From: Lachnospiraceae bacterium
GTDB lineage: Bacteria > Bacillota > Clostridia > Lachnospirales > Lachnospiraceae
Direction: 5' to 3'
DNA length: 52,014 bases
NCBI GenBank assembly: GCA_024698885.1
Contig: JAILQQ010000062.1
Span: 1-52,014, forward strand
The notes below the pieces were generated by a model. That model did not search any database. It saw nothing but the letters and a program-made list of their open reading frames with translations, and had not been told where the DNA came from. Positions 1 to 7,347 of this stretch are shown here, piece after piece; position 1 is the stretch's first letter, and each line of letters begins with the position of its first letter. The position numbers were made by a program, and so were the translations under genes.

Positions 1-1
1 A

Positions 2-175
2 TCGGAATCGGAGGGGATCCGATATATAAAGGAAGCGTTCGGTTATTTAAGACAGAGAGGGAAGAGATATCTGATCCTTCCTTTCCTGGTGACCTGCGGC
101 TTTCGCTTTTTCGGATACCGGGTCGGCAAACGGCGAACGATCGGTAATAAAAGATCAGCGCAGAAAGGGGAGTAA
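2..175 (+). CDS. C-terminal tail of an upstream protein (partial)
   Basis: An open frame enters from the left edge and stops at TAA 173-175, five bases before glmS. It encodes 57 residues rich in Arg, Lys and aromatics, including the segment YLILPFLVTCGFRFFGYRVGK. Short basic, aromatic tails of this type occur at the C-termini of some family 2 glycosyltransferases in Clostridia, but that resemblance is from memory and weak. The close spacing to glmS and the position of the glmS ribosome binding site inside this frame suggest co-transcription. A second frame is open to about base 147, so the reading frame itself is not certain. Confidence 0.4.
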   Translation, partial: SESEGIRYIKEAFGYLRQRGKRYLILPFLVTCGFRFFGYRVGKRRTIGNKRSAQKGE

Positions 176-180
176 AGAGT

Positions 181-2001
181 ATGTGCGGAATAGTCGGATA
201 TGTGGGCAATAAGCAGGCAGCGCAGATCCTGATAGACGGCCTGACAAAGCTGGAGTACAGGGGGTATGATTCCGCCGGGATCGCAGTGATCGAAGGCGGT
301 GTGATCAAGGTCGAAAAAAAGCAGGGGCGCCTCGAAAACCTGGTGGAAAAGCTGAAGCAGGATGGGATCCCGGAGGGAACCGTAGGGATCGGTCATACCA
401 GATGGGCTACTCACGGCGAACCGTCCGATATCAATTCGCATCCGCACGGGAATAAACGGGTAACGATCGTTCATAACGGTATTATTGAAAACTACAAGGA
501 GATCAAGGATTTTCTGAGTGCCGAGGGCTACAGCTTCGACAGCGAAACCGATACGGAAACCGTGGCCAAGCTTCTCGATTATTATATCAGTGATGACCCG
601 ATCCAGACTATCGCAAAGGTGATCTCCGAGATAAAAGGTTCCTATTCGCTTGGGATCATGTTCCGGGACTTTCCAGATCGGATCTTTGCGGTCCGCAAGG
701 AGTCGCCGCTGATCGTCGGACTTTCGAACGAGGGTAATTTTATTGCTTCGGACGTTCCTGCGATCATTCAGTACACCAGAGAGTACTATCTTCTGGAGGA
801 AAATGAGATCGCGGAGCTTCGGGCGGACAGAGTCAGGGTATATGATCCTCATGGATTCAAGGTCCGGAAGGTCAGGCAGAGGGCGGACTGGGATGTGGAC
901 GCGGCAGAAAAGGGCGGCTTTGAGCACTTTATGCTGAAGGAGATCCATGAGCAGCCGCAGAGTGTAAAAATGACCATAATGCCGCGGATCCGTGACGGCT
1001 TGCCGGATTTTTCAGCGGAGGGTCTTGACGAAAAGCGCCTGAAGGCATATAAAAACATTTATATCATTGCTTGCGGAACAGCCATGCATGCCGGTATGGT
1101 AGGGAAATACGTTATTGAATCACTCGCAAGAGTGCCTGTGATCGTGGATATCGCCTCGGAATTCCGTTACCGTGAACCGCTTTTGACGAAGGAAGATCTT
1201 GTCATCGTGATCTCCCAGTCAGGAGAAACCGCTGATACCCGGGCGGCTCTGACATTGTCAAAGGAGCTTGGCGCAACGACGCTTGCTGTCGTGAATGTCA
1301 AGGGCTCGAGTATCGCCAGAGAAGCGGATATGGTGGTTTATACCCATGCGGGACCGGAGATTTCGGTGGCTTCGACAAAAGCATACATGGTACAGGTCTC
1401 TGTTATGTATCTCCTTGCCTTTGAGCTTGCCTATATCAAGGGTACGATCGATGAGAAGCAGTGCAGACAGTATATCGAGGAGCTTTTGGATATGCCGCGG
1501 ATCATTGAGGAGGCGATCGGTCTGCAGGAAAAATGCCAGTTTGGCGCTTCGCGGTTAGTGAACGCGGACAGCCTTTTATATATCGGCCGGGGTCTGGATT
1601 ATGCGCTGAGTATGGAGGGCTCCCTGAAGCTCAAGGAGATTTCCTATATCCATTCCGAATCCTACGCGGCCGGCGAACTGAAGCACGGAACGATCTCGCT
1701 GATCACGGAAGGCATGCCGGTCATTGCCGTCGCAACACAGAAGAGGCTTGTGGAAAAGACTGTCAGTAATATCAAGGAAGTAAGATCACGCGGCGCCATG
1801 GTGATACTGATCTGCGCCAGCGAGGTGGACGTGGAAGAAGACGTAGCGGATCTGATCATCCGCCTGCCTGCGGCGAATGAGCTGCTGATGCCAATGGTGG
1901 CAGCCGTTCCGCTTCAGCTGATCGCTTACTATACAGCGGTGTTAAAGGGATGCGATGTGGACAAGCCGCGGAATCTGGCAAAATCCGTCACGGTGGAGTA
2001 G
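181..2001 (+). CDS. glmS: Glutamine--fructose-6-phosphate aminotransferase (isomerizing)
   Basis: Converts fructose-6-phosphate and glutamine to glucosamine-6-phosphate and glutamate, the committed step to UDP-GlcNAc for peptidoglycan. The 606 residues match the family's usual length. The protein starts MCGIVGYVG, so Cys2 becomes the N-terminal nucleophile of the class II glutaminase domain (about residues 2-220). HTRWATHG and SETDTE are also typical of that domain. Two SIS domains follow (about 285-425 and 455-590), with SQSGETADT and the C-terminal LAKSVTVE signature. A GGGGAG ribosome binding site lies 8 bases before ATG. No glmS ribozyme core is visible in the short upstream space, which is mostly coding. 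The ClpX-like gene starts 5 bases after the stop. Confidence 0.97.
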   Translation: MCGIVGYVGNKQAAQILIDGLTKLEYRGYDSAGIAVIEGGVIKVEKKQGRLENLVEKLKQDGIPEGTVGIGHTRWATHGEPSDINSHPHGNKRVTIVHNGIIENYKEIKDFLSAEGYSFDSETDTETVAKLLDYYISDDPIQTIAKVISEIKGSYSLGIMFRDFPDRIFAVRKESPLIVGLSNEGNFIASDVPAIIQYTREYYLLEENEIAELRADRVRVYDPHGFKVRKVRQRADWDVDAAEKGGFEHFMLKEIHEQPQSVKMTIMPRIRDGLPDFSAEGLDEKRLKAYKNIYIIACGTAMHAGMVGKYVIESLARVPVIVDIASEFRYREPLLTKEDLVIVISQSGETADTRAALTLSKELGATTLAVVNVKGSSIAREADMVVYTHAGPEISVASTKAYMVQVSVMYLLAFELAYIKGTIDEKQCRQYIEELLDMPRIIEEAIGLQEKCQFGASRLVNADSLLYIGRGLDYALSMEGSLKLKEISYIHSESYAAGELKHGTISLITEGMPVIAVATQKRLVEKTVSNIKEVRSRGAMVILICASEVDVEEDVADLIIRLPAANELLMPMVAAVPLQLIAYYTAVLKGCDVDKPRNLAKSVTVE

Positions 2002-2005
2002 GTTC

Positions 2006-3541
2006 ATGGATAACAATAATAATAACAATAATAATAACAGCGATCTTCGCTTCTGCCAGCTCTGCAGACGTCCGTCCACGTCTGTCAGAGATATGTTTCA
2101 GCTGACAGACGGACTGTATATCTGCTCAGACTGCATGCATAACATGTTAAACACCATGGGAAAATTCGGGCTGACGCAGACCAATTCGATGCCGCTTGAG
2201 CCTGTGGCTCCGCCGGTTGAGGAAAAGAAGAGCGAACCGGAACAGCCGGATCAGAAGGAAGAGGAAAATAAGCAGGGCAGCACGGTTTTTCCCGGCTTTG
2301 GGATCCCGGGCGTCAGTTTTTTAAATATGTCCGACCTGCAGGGAATGTTCAATCCGCGTCCGAAGGTCAAAAAAACCAAAGATAAGGAAAAGAAGCCGGT
2401 TATTGATATTAAGGATATTCCGCGCCCCGACAGGATCAAAAAGCTGCTCGACGAATATGTCGTGGGGCAGGAATATGCGAAGAAGGTAATCTCCGTGGCC
2501 GTATATAATCATTATAAACGGGTTGCCTCGGAGAGTATGCCGGAGACCAGCTTTTCCGAAAGACTGAAGGATGTTGAGATCGAAAAATCCAATATGCTGA
2601 TGATCGGCCCTACGGGCTGCGGAAAGACCTATCTGGTAAAAACGTTAGCCAGGCTTCTGAATGTCCCCCTTGCGATCGCGGATGCCACCTCCTTAACCGA
2701 GGCCGGTTATATCGGAGATGATATAGAAAGTGTTGTGACAAAGCTCCTGACGGCGGCCGACAACGATGTGGATAAGGCTGAGACCGGTATCATCTTCATA
2801 GATGAGATCGATAAGATCGCAAAGAAAAAGAGTACGAATAACCGGGATGTATCCGGTGAAAGCGTTCAGCAGGGGATGTTAAAGCTTTTGGAGGGAAGCG
2901 AGATCGAGGTACCGGTGGGCAGCAACAGCAAAAATGCCATGGTTCCTCTCGCGACAGTCAATACAAGGAATATTCTGTTTATCTGCGGCGGGGCATTTCC
3001 GGATCTTGACGAGATCATCAAGCAGCGTCTCAGAAAGCAGACGTCTATCGGCTTTAACGCAGAGCTGCGGGACTCCCTGGATAAGCGGAAGGATATCCTG
3101 AAGGAAGTCACGGTGGAGGATGTGAAAAAATTCGGCATGATCCCCGAATTTGTCGGCAGACTGCCGATGCTGTTCTCCCTGGAGGGACTGACCGAGGAGA
3201 TGCTTGTCAGGATCCTCAGGGAGCCGAAAAATGCGTTGATAAAGCAGTATCAGAAGCTTTTTGAGATGGATGAGGTGGCGCTTGAATTCACGGACGATGC
3301 GCTTACGGAGATCGCAAAAAAGGCGATGGAGCGGGATACCGGCGCCAGGGCGCTTCGGTCGATCATCGAGGAATTTATGCTGGATCTGATGTATGAGATC
3401 CCGAAGGATGATAATATCGGCCGGGTGATCGTGACAAAGGAATATGTACTGCATGAGGGAGGTCCGGTGATCGAGCTCAGGGGCATGAGCGGGAGCGGAC
3501 TGTATATAGGACAGAATTCTTATGATATTCAGTACCATTGA
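2006..3541 (+). CDS. ClpX-type AAA+ ATPase with zinc finger and poly-Asn N-terminus
   Basis: An AAA+ unfoldase of the ClpX family, 511 residues against about 420 for ordinary ClpX. It opens with Met-Asp and nine Asn, then a zinc-binding domain with CxxC pairs at 17/20 and 40/43. A long Pro/Glu/Lys-rich linker (about 60-135) comes next. The ATPase core has Walker A GPTGCGKT (201-208), Walker B IIFIDEID (262-269), a pore-loop region GYIGDD (234-239, GYVGED in typical ClpX) and sensor-2 GARALRS. IGF at 348-350 matches the ClpP-contact loop. The ATG at 2006 is chosen over upstream in-frame codons because they overlap glmS and lack a ribosome binding site. The linker and the location next to glmS suggest a paralogue rather than housekeeping ClpX, which is inference. 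Its last 20 bases overlap the MBOAT gene. Confidence 0.85.
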   Translation: MDNNNNNNNNNSDLRFCQLCRRPSTSVRDMFQLTDGLYICSDCMHNMLNTMGKFGLTQTNSMPLEPVAPPVEEKKSEPEQPDQKEEENKQGSTVFPGFGIPGVSFLNMSDLQGMFNPRPKVKKTKDKEKKPVIDIKDIPRPDRIKKLLDEYVVGQEYAKKVISVAVYNHYKRVASESMPETSFSERLKDVEIEKSNMLMIGPTGCGKTYLVKTLARLLNVPLAIADATSLTEAGYIGDDIESVVTKLLTAADNDVDKAETGIIFIDEIDKIAKKKSTNNRDVSGESVQQGMLKLLEGSEIEVPVGSNSKNAMVPLATVNTRNILFICGGAFPDLDEIIKQRLRKQTSIGFNAELRDSLDKRKDILKEVTVEDVKKFGMIPEFVGRLPMLFSLEGLTEEMLVRILREPKNALIKQYQKLFEMDEVALEFTDDALTEIAKKAMERDTGARALRSIIEEFMLDLMYEIPKDDNIGRVIVTKEYVLHEGGPVIELRGMSGSGLYIGQNSYDIQYH

Positions 3542-4985
3542 ATTTGCTGTTTTTATGGCATTGGTATTCCTGCTCTACTGGTCGGTTCCCGCCCGGTTCC
3601 GCTGGATCCTGCTTTTACTGTCAAATATCTGGTTTTATGCCTGCTACGAAGTCAAATATCTGATCGTTCTTCTTCTGACGACGGTTATTTCCTACGTAGC
3701 GGCGATCCTGATCGAAAAACAGACCCTTTTTAAGAAAAAGAAGGGTCTGTTTGTTATCGGCATTGTTCTGACATTGTCCTTTCTCCTTGTCTGCAAATAT
3801 CTGAATTTCACGATTTACGCCATCCAGAGGGTTCTTTCGCATTTGGCCCTGCCGATGCACCCCTTTACGCTGAAGCTTCTGGTTCCGGTGGGCATCTCTT
3901 TCTATACCTTTGAAATGGTATCCTATCTGGCTGACGTTTACAGCGGAAAGATCCCGGCGGAACGAAATTTTTTTCATTACGCGGTCTTTGTTTCCTTCTT
4001 TCCGAATATCTCCTCCGGACCGATCGAGCGTGCTGGGCATTTTCTCCCGCAGCTGAAGGAAGAAAAGCGGTTTGATTATGATACTGTGGTTTACGGGACA
4101 AGACTCCTGCTTTTAGGCCTTGTCAAAAAAATCGTGATAGCGGATATGCTCTCGAAGTATGTGGATGCGGTCTTTGAGCATGTTACCGAGCAGACGGGGA
4201 TATGCTTCCTCTGGGCAACGCTTCTTTATACCTTCCAGATCTACTGTGATTTCTCCGGGTATTCCGATATGGCAGTCGGCCTGGCGGGGATGCTCGGTTT
4301 TGAACTTCCCCGCAACTTTAAGGGTCCCTATCTGGCCTCCTCGGTGAAAGAGTTCTGGAGCCGGTGGCATATATCGCTTTCGACTTGGCTTCGTGATTAT
4401 ATCTATATTCCGTTGGGCGGAAACAAACGTGGCAGCTTCCGCAGAGACTGCAACCTGCTTGTCACCTTTTTAATTTCCGGTCTTTGGCACGGGGCCAGCT
4501 TTACCTTTATTTTCTGGGGGTTTTTACACGGTATTTATCAGATCACGGAAAACCATCTTCGCAAAAAAAAGCCGACGACGGAGCATCAGGAAGGACCGGG
4601 ATCGGTCAGTGCGGTCCGCTCTGCCTTCCGAACCGCTCTGGGTACTTTGGTCACCTTCTGCCTCGTCAGCTTCGCATGGCTCTTTTTCAGAGCCAGAGCG
4701 ATCTCGGAGGCGCTGTTTGCCGTGACGCATATGTTTTCGGATCTGTCACTTTCCATGGCGATGGCCAGAATGGGCATGACGGCACGCTCCGTGCTGAAAA
4801 CCTTTCTCGTGATCCTGTTTATTATGGTTTTTGACATCATAAATGAGAAACGGGATGTATTGAAAGAGATTTCCCGCTTACCGGCATGGCTTAGGTGGAC
4901 GGGATATTTCCTGACCGGTCTTGTGATACTGGCTTTGTCTGCGCACAACGGCGTGTCACAGGAATTTATCTATTTCCGCTTTTAG
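3522..4985 (+). CDS. MBOAT-family O-acyltransferase (DltB/AlgI-like)
   Basis: A polytopic membrane protein of 487 residues that probably moves an acyl group across the membrane to an extracytoplasmic acceptor such as a polysaccharide or cell-wall sugar. The N-terminus (MIFSTIEFAVF) and the motifs FFPNISSGPIERAGHFLPQ, CDFSGYSDMAVG and GLWHGASFTFIFWGFLHG are typical of the AlgI/DltB/PatA class. His323 and His336 fit the conserved MBOAT histidines. Ten or more hydrophobic segments are visible. The ATG overlaps the preceding gene by 20 bases and has an AGGA site upstream. The next gene, 7 bases downstream, looks like its SGNH partner, so the pair probably works as an O-acetylation system. The acceptor is unknown. 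Confidence 0.9.
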   Translation: MIFSTIEFAVFMALVFLLYWSVPARFRWILLLLSNIWFYACYEVKYLIVLLLTTVISYVAAILIEKQTLFKKKKGLFVIGIVLTLSFLLVCKYLNFTIYAIQRVLSHLALPMHPFTLKLLVPVGISFYTFEMVSYLADVYSGKIPAERNFFHYAVFVSFFPNISSGPIERAGHFLPQLKEEKRFDYDTVVYGTRLLLLGLVKKIVIADMLSKYVDAVFEHVTEQTGICFLWATLLYTFQIYCDFSGYSDMAVGLAGMLGFELPRNFKGPYLASSVKEFWSRWHISLSTWLRDYIYIPLGGNKRGSFRRDCNLLVTFLISGLWHGASFTFIFWGFLHGIYQITENHLRKKKPTTEHQEGPGSVSAVRSAFRTALGTLVTFCLVSFAWLFFRARAISEALFAVTHMFSDLSLSMAMARMGMTARSVLKTFLVILFIMVFDIINEKRDVLKEISRLPAWLRWTGYFLTGLVILALSAHNGVSQEFIYFRF

Positions 4986-4992
4986 GTGAGAT

Positions 4993-6036
4993 ATGAAAAA
5001 ATATCTGTTGAAAATCCTGTTATATACGGCTTTGCTGGCAGCGGTATTTGCCTCTGTCAATATGGGCATCGACCCCTATAATATCTTTCATTATAATGTG
5101 CCGCGCAATAACGGGGTGGAGCCTAACAAAAACTATATCAAAACAGAATATATCCTGCATCATGCGGACCGGTTCGATTCCTTTGTATTCGGATCCTCCC
5201 GGGCTGGCTTCTTGGATCCTTCGCTGATCCCAAACGGGCATTATTATAATATGTGTTCCTCGGAAGCGGTGCCGGCCGAGCATCTGAGCATTCTGAAGGT
5301 TTTTATCAGAAAGGGGATCGTCCCGAAAAATCTTTTTGTCATGATCGACGATATTACCTGTTTTGTAGACCCGGCCCTGCATCAGACGATCCTGTACCGC
5401 GTACCGTATCCTTCAGGAGGGCTTTCCGATCAGGTGAAGTTTTATCTGCAGTATTGTGACCTGATCACGACCGCGGAGTCTTTAAAGGTCATCCGTGAAT
5501 TCAGGAATAAGGAGAATGCAAAGGATGCGGATTATGTGACAAGGTATCAGACCCTGGGCTGCGAGAGACTGGACAAGGATCCTTATTATATCGAAGGGGC
5601 TTTTGACTGCGGCTACTGGGCCGATTATTATGCGCTCAGAGTATCGGAGGCCGTGGAGGATATCAAAGAGCTGAAAGCGCTCTGCGAACAATATGATATC
5701 AATCTGATCCTCGTTACCAATCCTCTGTATGAAAAAACCTATGCCCGCGGCGTGGAAAACGGATATATCGATTTTCTGGAAGCACTTTCCGGGGTAACGG
5801 ATTTCTGGAATTTCAGTTCTTTTTCGGATATCACGATGAATGAGGAGAACTATTACGAGGCAAGTCATTTTACGCCGAAGATCGCGGCAAAAATGATCGA
5901 TACGGTATTTGGCGACGATCCTGACGGGGAGCTCTGGGCCCAGGGCTTTGGGATCCATGTGACCGAAGAAAACAGAGAGGAATTCATCGCCTTTCTCAGG
6001 CATCAGGCAAAAGAAGCGGGGGTAACGATGCCATGA
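4993..6036 (+). CDS. SGNH-like / DltD-AlgJ-like partner of the MBOAT acyltransferase
   Basis: A 347-residue protein with one N-terminal membrane anchor (about 5-23) and an extracytoplasmic domain. FVFGSSRAGFLDP (about 65-75) resembles the nucleophile block of SGNH-type acyltransferase partners, with Ser68 or Ser69 as candidate nucleophile. The C-terminal block NYYEASHFTP places His292 three residues after Glu289, where an Asp-x-x-His pair is usual in this class. The gene follows the MBOAT gene directly and overlaps the next gene by 4 bases (ATGA). In known systems of this layout the membrane enzyme exports the acyl group and the SGNH protein attaches it to a glycan. The exact family is not certain and the Asp-to-Glu change is notable. 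Confidence 0.7.
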   Translation: MKKYLLKILLYTALLAAVFASVNMGIDPYNIFHYNVPRNNGVEPNKNYIKTEYILHHADRFDSFVFGSSRAGFLDPSLIPNGHYYNMCSSEAVPAEHLSILKVFIRKGIVPKNLFVMIDDITCFVDPALHQTILYRVPYPSGGLSDQVKFYLQYCDLITTAESLKVIREFRNKENAKDADYVTRYQTLGCERLDKDPYYIEGAFDCGYWADYYALRVSEAVEDIKELKALCEQYDINLILVTNPLYEKTYARGVENGYIDFLEALSGVTDFWNFSSFSDITMNEENYYEASHFTPKIAAKMIDTVFGDDPDGELWAQGFGIHVTEENREEFIAFLRHQAKEAGVTMP

Positions 6037-6794
6037 GCAGAAATCTGATGATGGCCGGACAGATCCTTTTGGCGGGGATCATATATTATCTGTTTTTTGC
6101 GGCAGATCACGGCCCATTCCGCGTGGAAACCCTGCTCGACCGTTATTACATAAGCCGCCGGGTCAGCCGCCCTGTCTTGAAGCAGTGGGCCGGGATCCTG
6201 ATCCTTATGTTCTTTTTCGGCGCTGCCATCCAGATCTCCTTTTCCACGGTTCTGACCTTTATCCTTTCCGCCGATGAAGCAGCGGCTTCGTCCTATGATC
6301 AGGCCATCGCGCCTCTTATCTCTATGGAGCCGGATATGGTGCTCTATGTGGGGCTGCTGGCGCCGGTCTTCGAGGAGCTTTGTTTCCGGGGCCTTGCGTT
6401 TTCTTTCCTTTCCTGGATTCTGCTGCAGATCGTCAGGATATCGGACAGGGGAAGATCAAAGCTTTCTCCGGATCATTTCCTCTTTTTTTCCGCATGGATC
6501 ATCGCGAACCTTTTTCAGACCCTTTTTTTCGCGCTTTATCATGAAAATATCTACCAGAGGATCTACGCCTTTGTGATCGGGTATTTCTTCGGAATCCTGG
6601 TGCTTGTATACCGTTCCGTTGTGCCGGGGATGATGGCCCATATCTTTGTCAACCTTTCCGGCTTTTTCATTGACGTGATCTTTCCCCCCGATCTGCCGAA
6701 AGGTACCAAGCTCATTCTGATGACGGCGGGGATCCTGACGGTTTCAGGCATACTGTTCAAGCTTTGCCGGCGGCAGTCCCTTAGATCTGCATGA
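6033..6794 (+). CDS. CPBP-family intramembrane metalloprotease
   Basis: A 253-residue multi-pass protein of the CPBP (Abi/CAAX-like) family. The catalytic motif FEELCFRG has Glu114, Glu115 and Arg119. ALYHENIYQRIYAFVIGYFFG carries the second-motif His, and MMAHIFVNLSGF the third (HxxxN). About six to eight hydrophobic segments are visible. It is translationally coupled to the preceding SGNH-like gene by a 4-base overlap, so it probably belongs to the same envelope operon. Its substrate cannot be inferred; family members range from prenyl-protein processing to peptide maturation and immunity. The stop codon overlaps the end of the opposing HAD gene by 14 bases. Confidence 0.88.
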   Translation: MSRNLMMAGQILLAGIIYYLFFAADHGPFRVETLLDRYYISRRVSRPVLKQWAGILILMFFFGAAIQISFSTVLTFILSADEAAASSYDQAIAPLISMEPDMVLYVGLLAPVFEELCFRGLAFSFLSWILLQIVRISDRGRSKLSPDHFLFFSAWIIANLFQTLFFALYHENIYQRIYAFVIGYFFGILVLVYRSVVPGMMAHIFVNLSGFFIDVIFPPDLPKGTKLILMTAGILTVSGILFKLCRRQSLRSA

Positions 6795-7347
6795 CGCCAA
6801 ATACTGACGCGCCGGCGGCCTTTGCCGCCTGAAGGCCGACATCGGAATCTTCAAATATCACGGTATGAGCTGCATCAACGCCGAAATGCGCCATCGCCAT
6901 GAGAAAGCCCTGCGGATCCGGCTTGACTCTGGTGATATCCTCCTGGGTCAGCAGCAGATCGAACAGGGTATCATAATGAAAATGCCGCAGGATTTCCTCC
7001 GTATTCCGCCTCGAGGCAGTGGTCACGACTGCCAGATAATAGCTGTCACGCATATGCATGAGGATCTCAAAAAGATGCCGGTTTTCCCTGGCTTTGCCAA
7101 GGTGCCCGGCATAGGCACCTTTTTTGCGGCGGTGTACTTCCTCGAAAACGGCTCTGTCGTCTGTCTTCATGATTTCCGGGAGAAACTCCGTATAATGTCT
7201 GCCGTTGCAGCGTGTTTTAAAGAATTCTGCATCCAGACTGCAGCCAAAGGGCTTCAGCGCTTCCCGGTAAGCGGCGTAATTCACTTCCCGGGTATCAAAA
7301 AGCGTTCCGTCCAGATCCAGAATAGCCAGATTGTTTTTCTCACTCAT
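6781..7347 (-). CDS. HAD-superfamily phosphatase
   Basis: A 188-residue HAD hydrolase of the beta-phosphoglucomutase/phosphoglycolate phosphatase type. Motif I is DLDGTLFDT with Asp11 (nucleophile) and Asp13, motif II is the VTTASRRN segment, motif III the Lys in RVKPDP, and motif IV EDSDVG. A helical cap lies between residues 15 and about 80. The start overlaps the end of the flippase-kinase gene by 8 bases, so the two are translationally coupled. The substrate is unknown. Beside a kinase domain and a nucleotidyltransferase it plausibly dephosphorylates an intermediate of the same pathway, which is inference. Confidence 0.88.
   Translation of the reverse strand: MSEKNNLAILDLDGTLFDTREVNYAAYREALKPFGCSLDAEFFKTRCNGRHYTEFLPEIMKTDDRAVFEEVHRRKKGAYAGHLGKARENRHLFEILMHMRDSYYLAVVTTASRRNTEEILRHFHYDTLFDLLLTQEDITRVKPDPQGFLMAMAHFGVDAAHTVIFEDSDVGLQAAKAAGASVFGVMQI

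Noticed and set aside
1-180. glmS ribozyme upstream of glmS
   Set aside because: The space before glmS is short and mostly open reading frame. No core resembling the ribozyme was visible. A longer upstream region is outside the window.
43-948. Long minus-strand open frame opposite glmS
   Set aside because: It is the reverse of a clearly conserved GlmS frame, has no ribosome binding site context, and its translation looks like no known family.
2879-3538. Minus-strand open frame opposite the ClpX-like gene
   Set aside because: It overlaps conserved AAA+ coding sequence and shows no protein-like domain.
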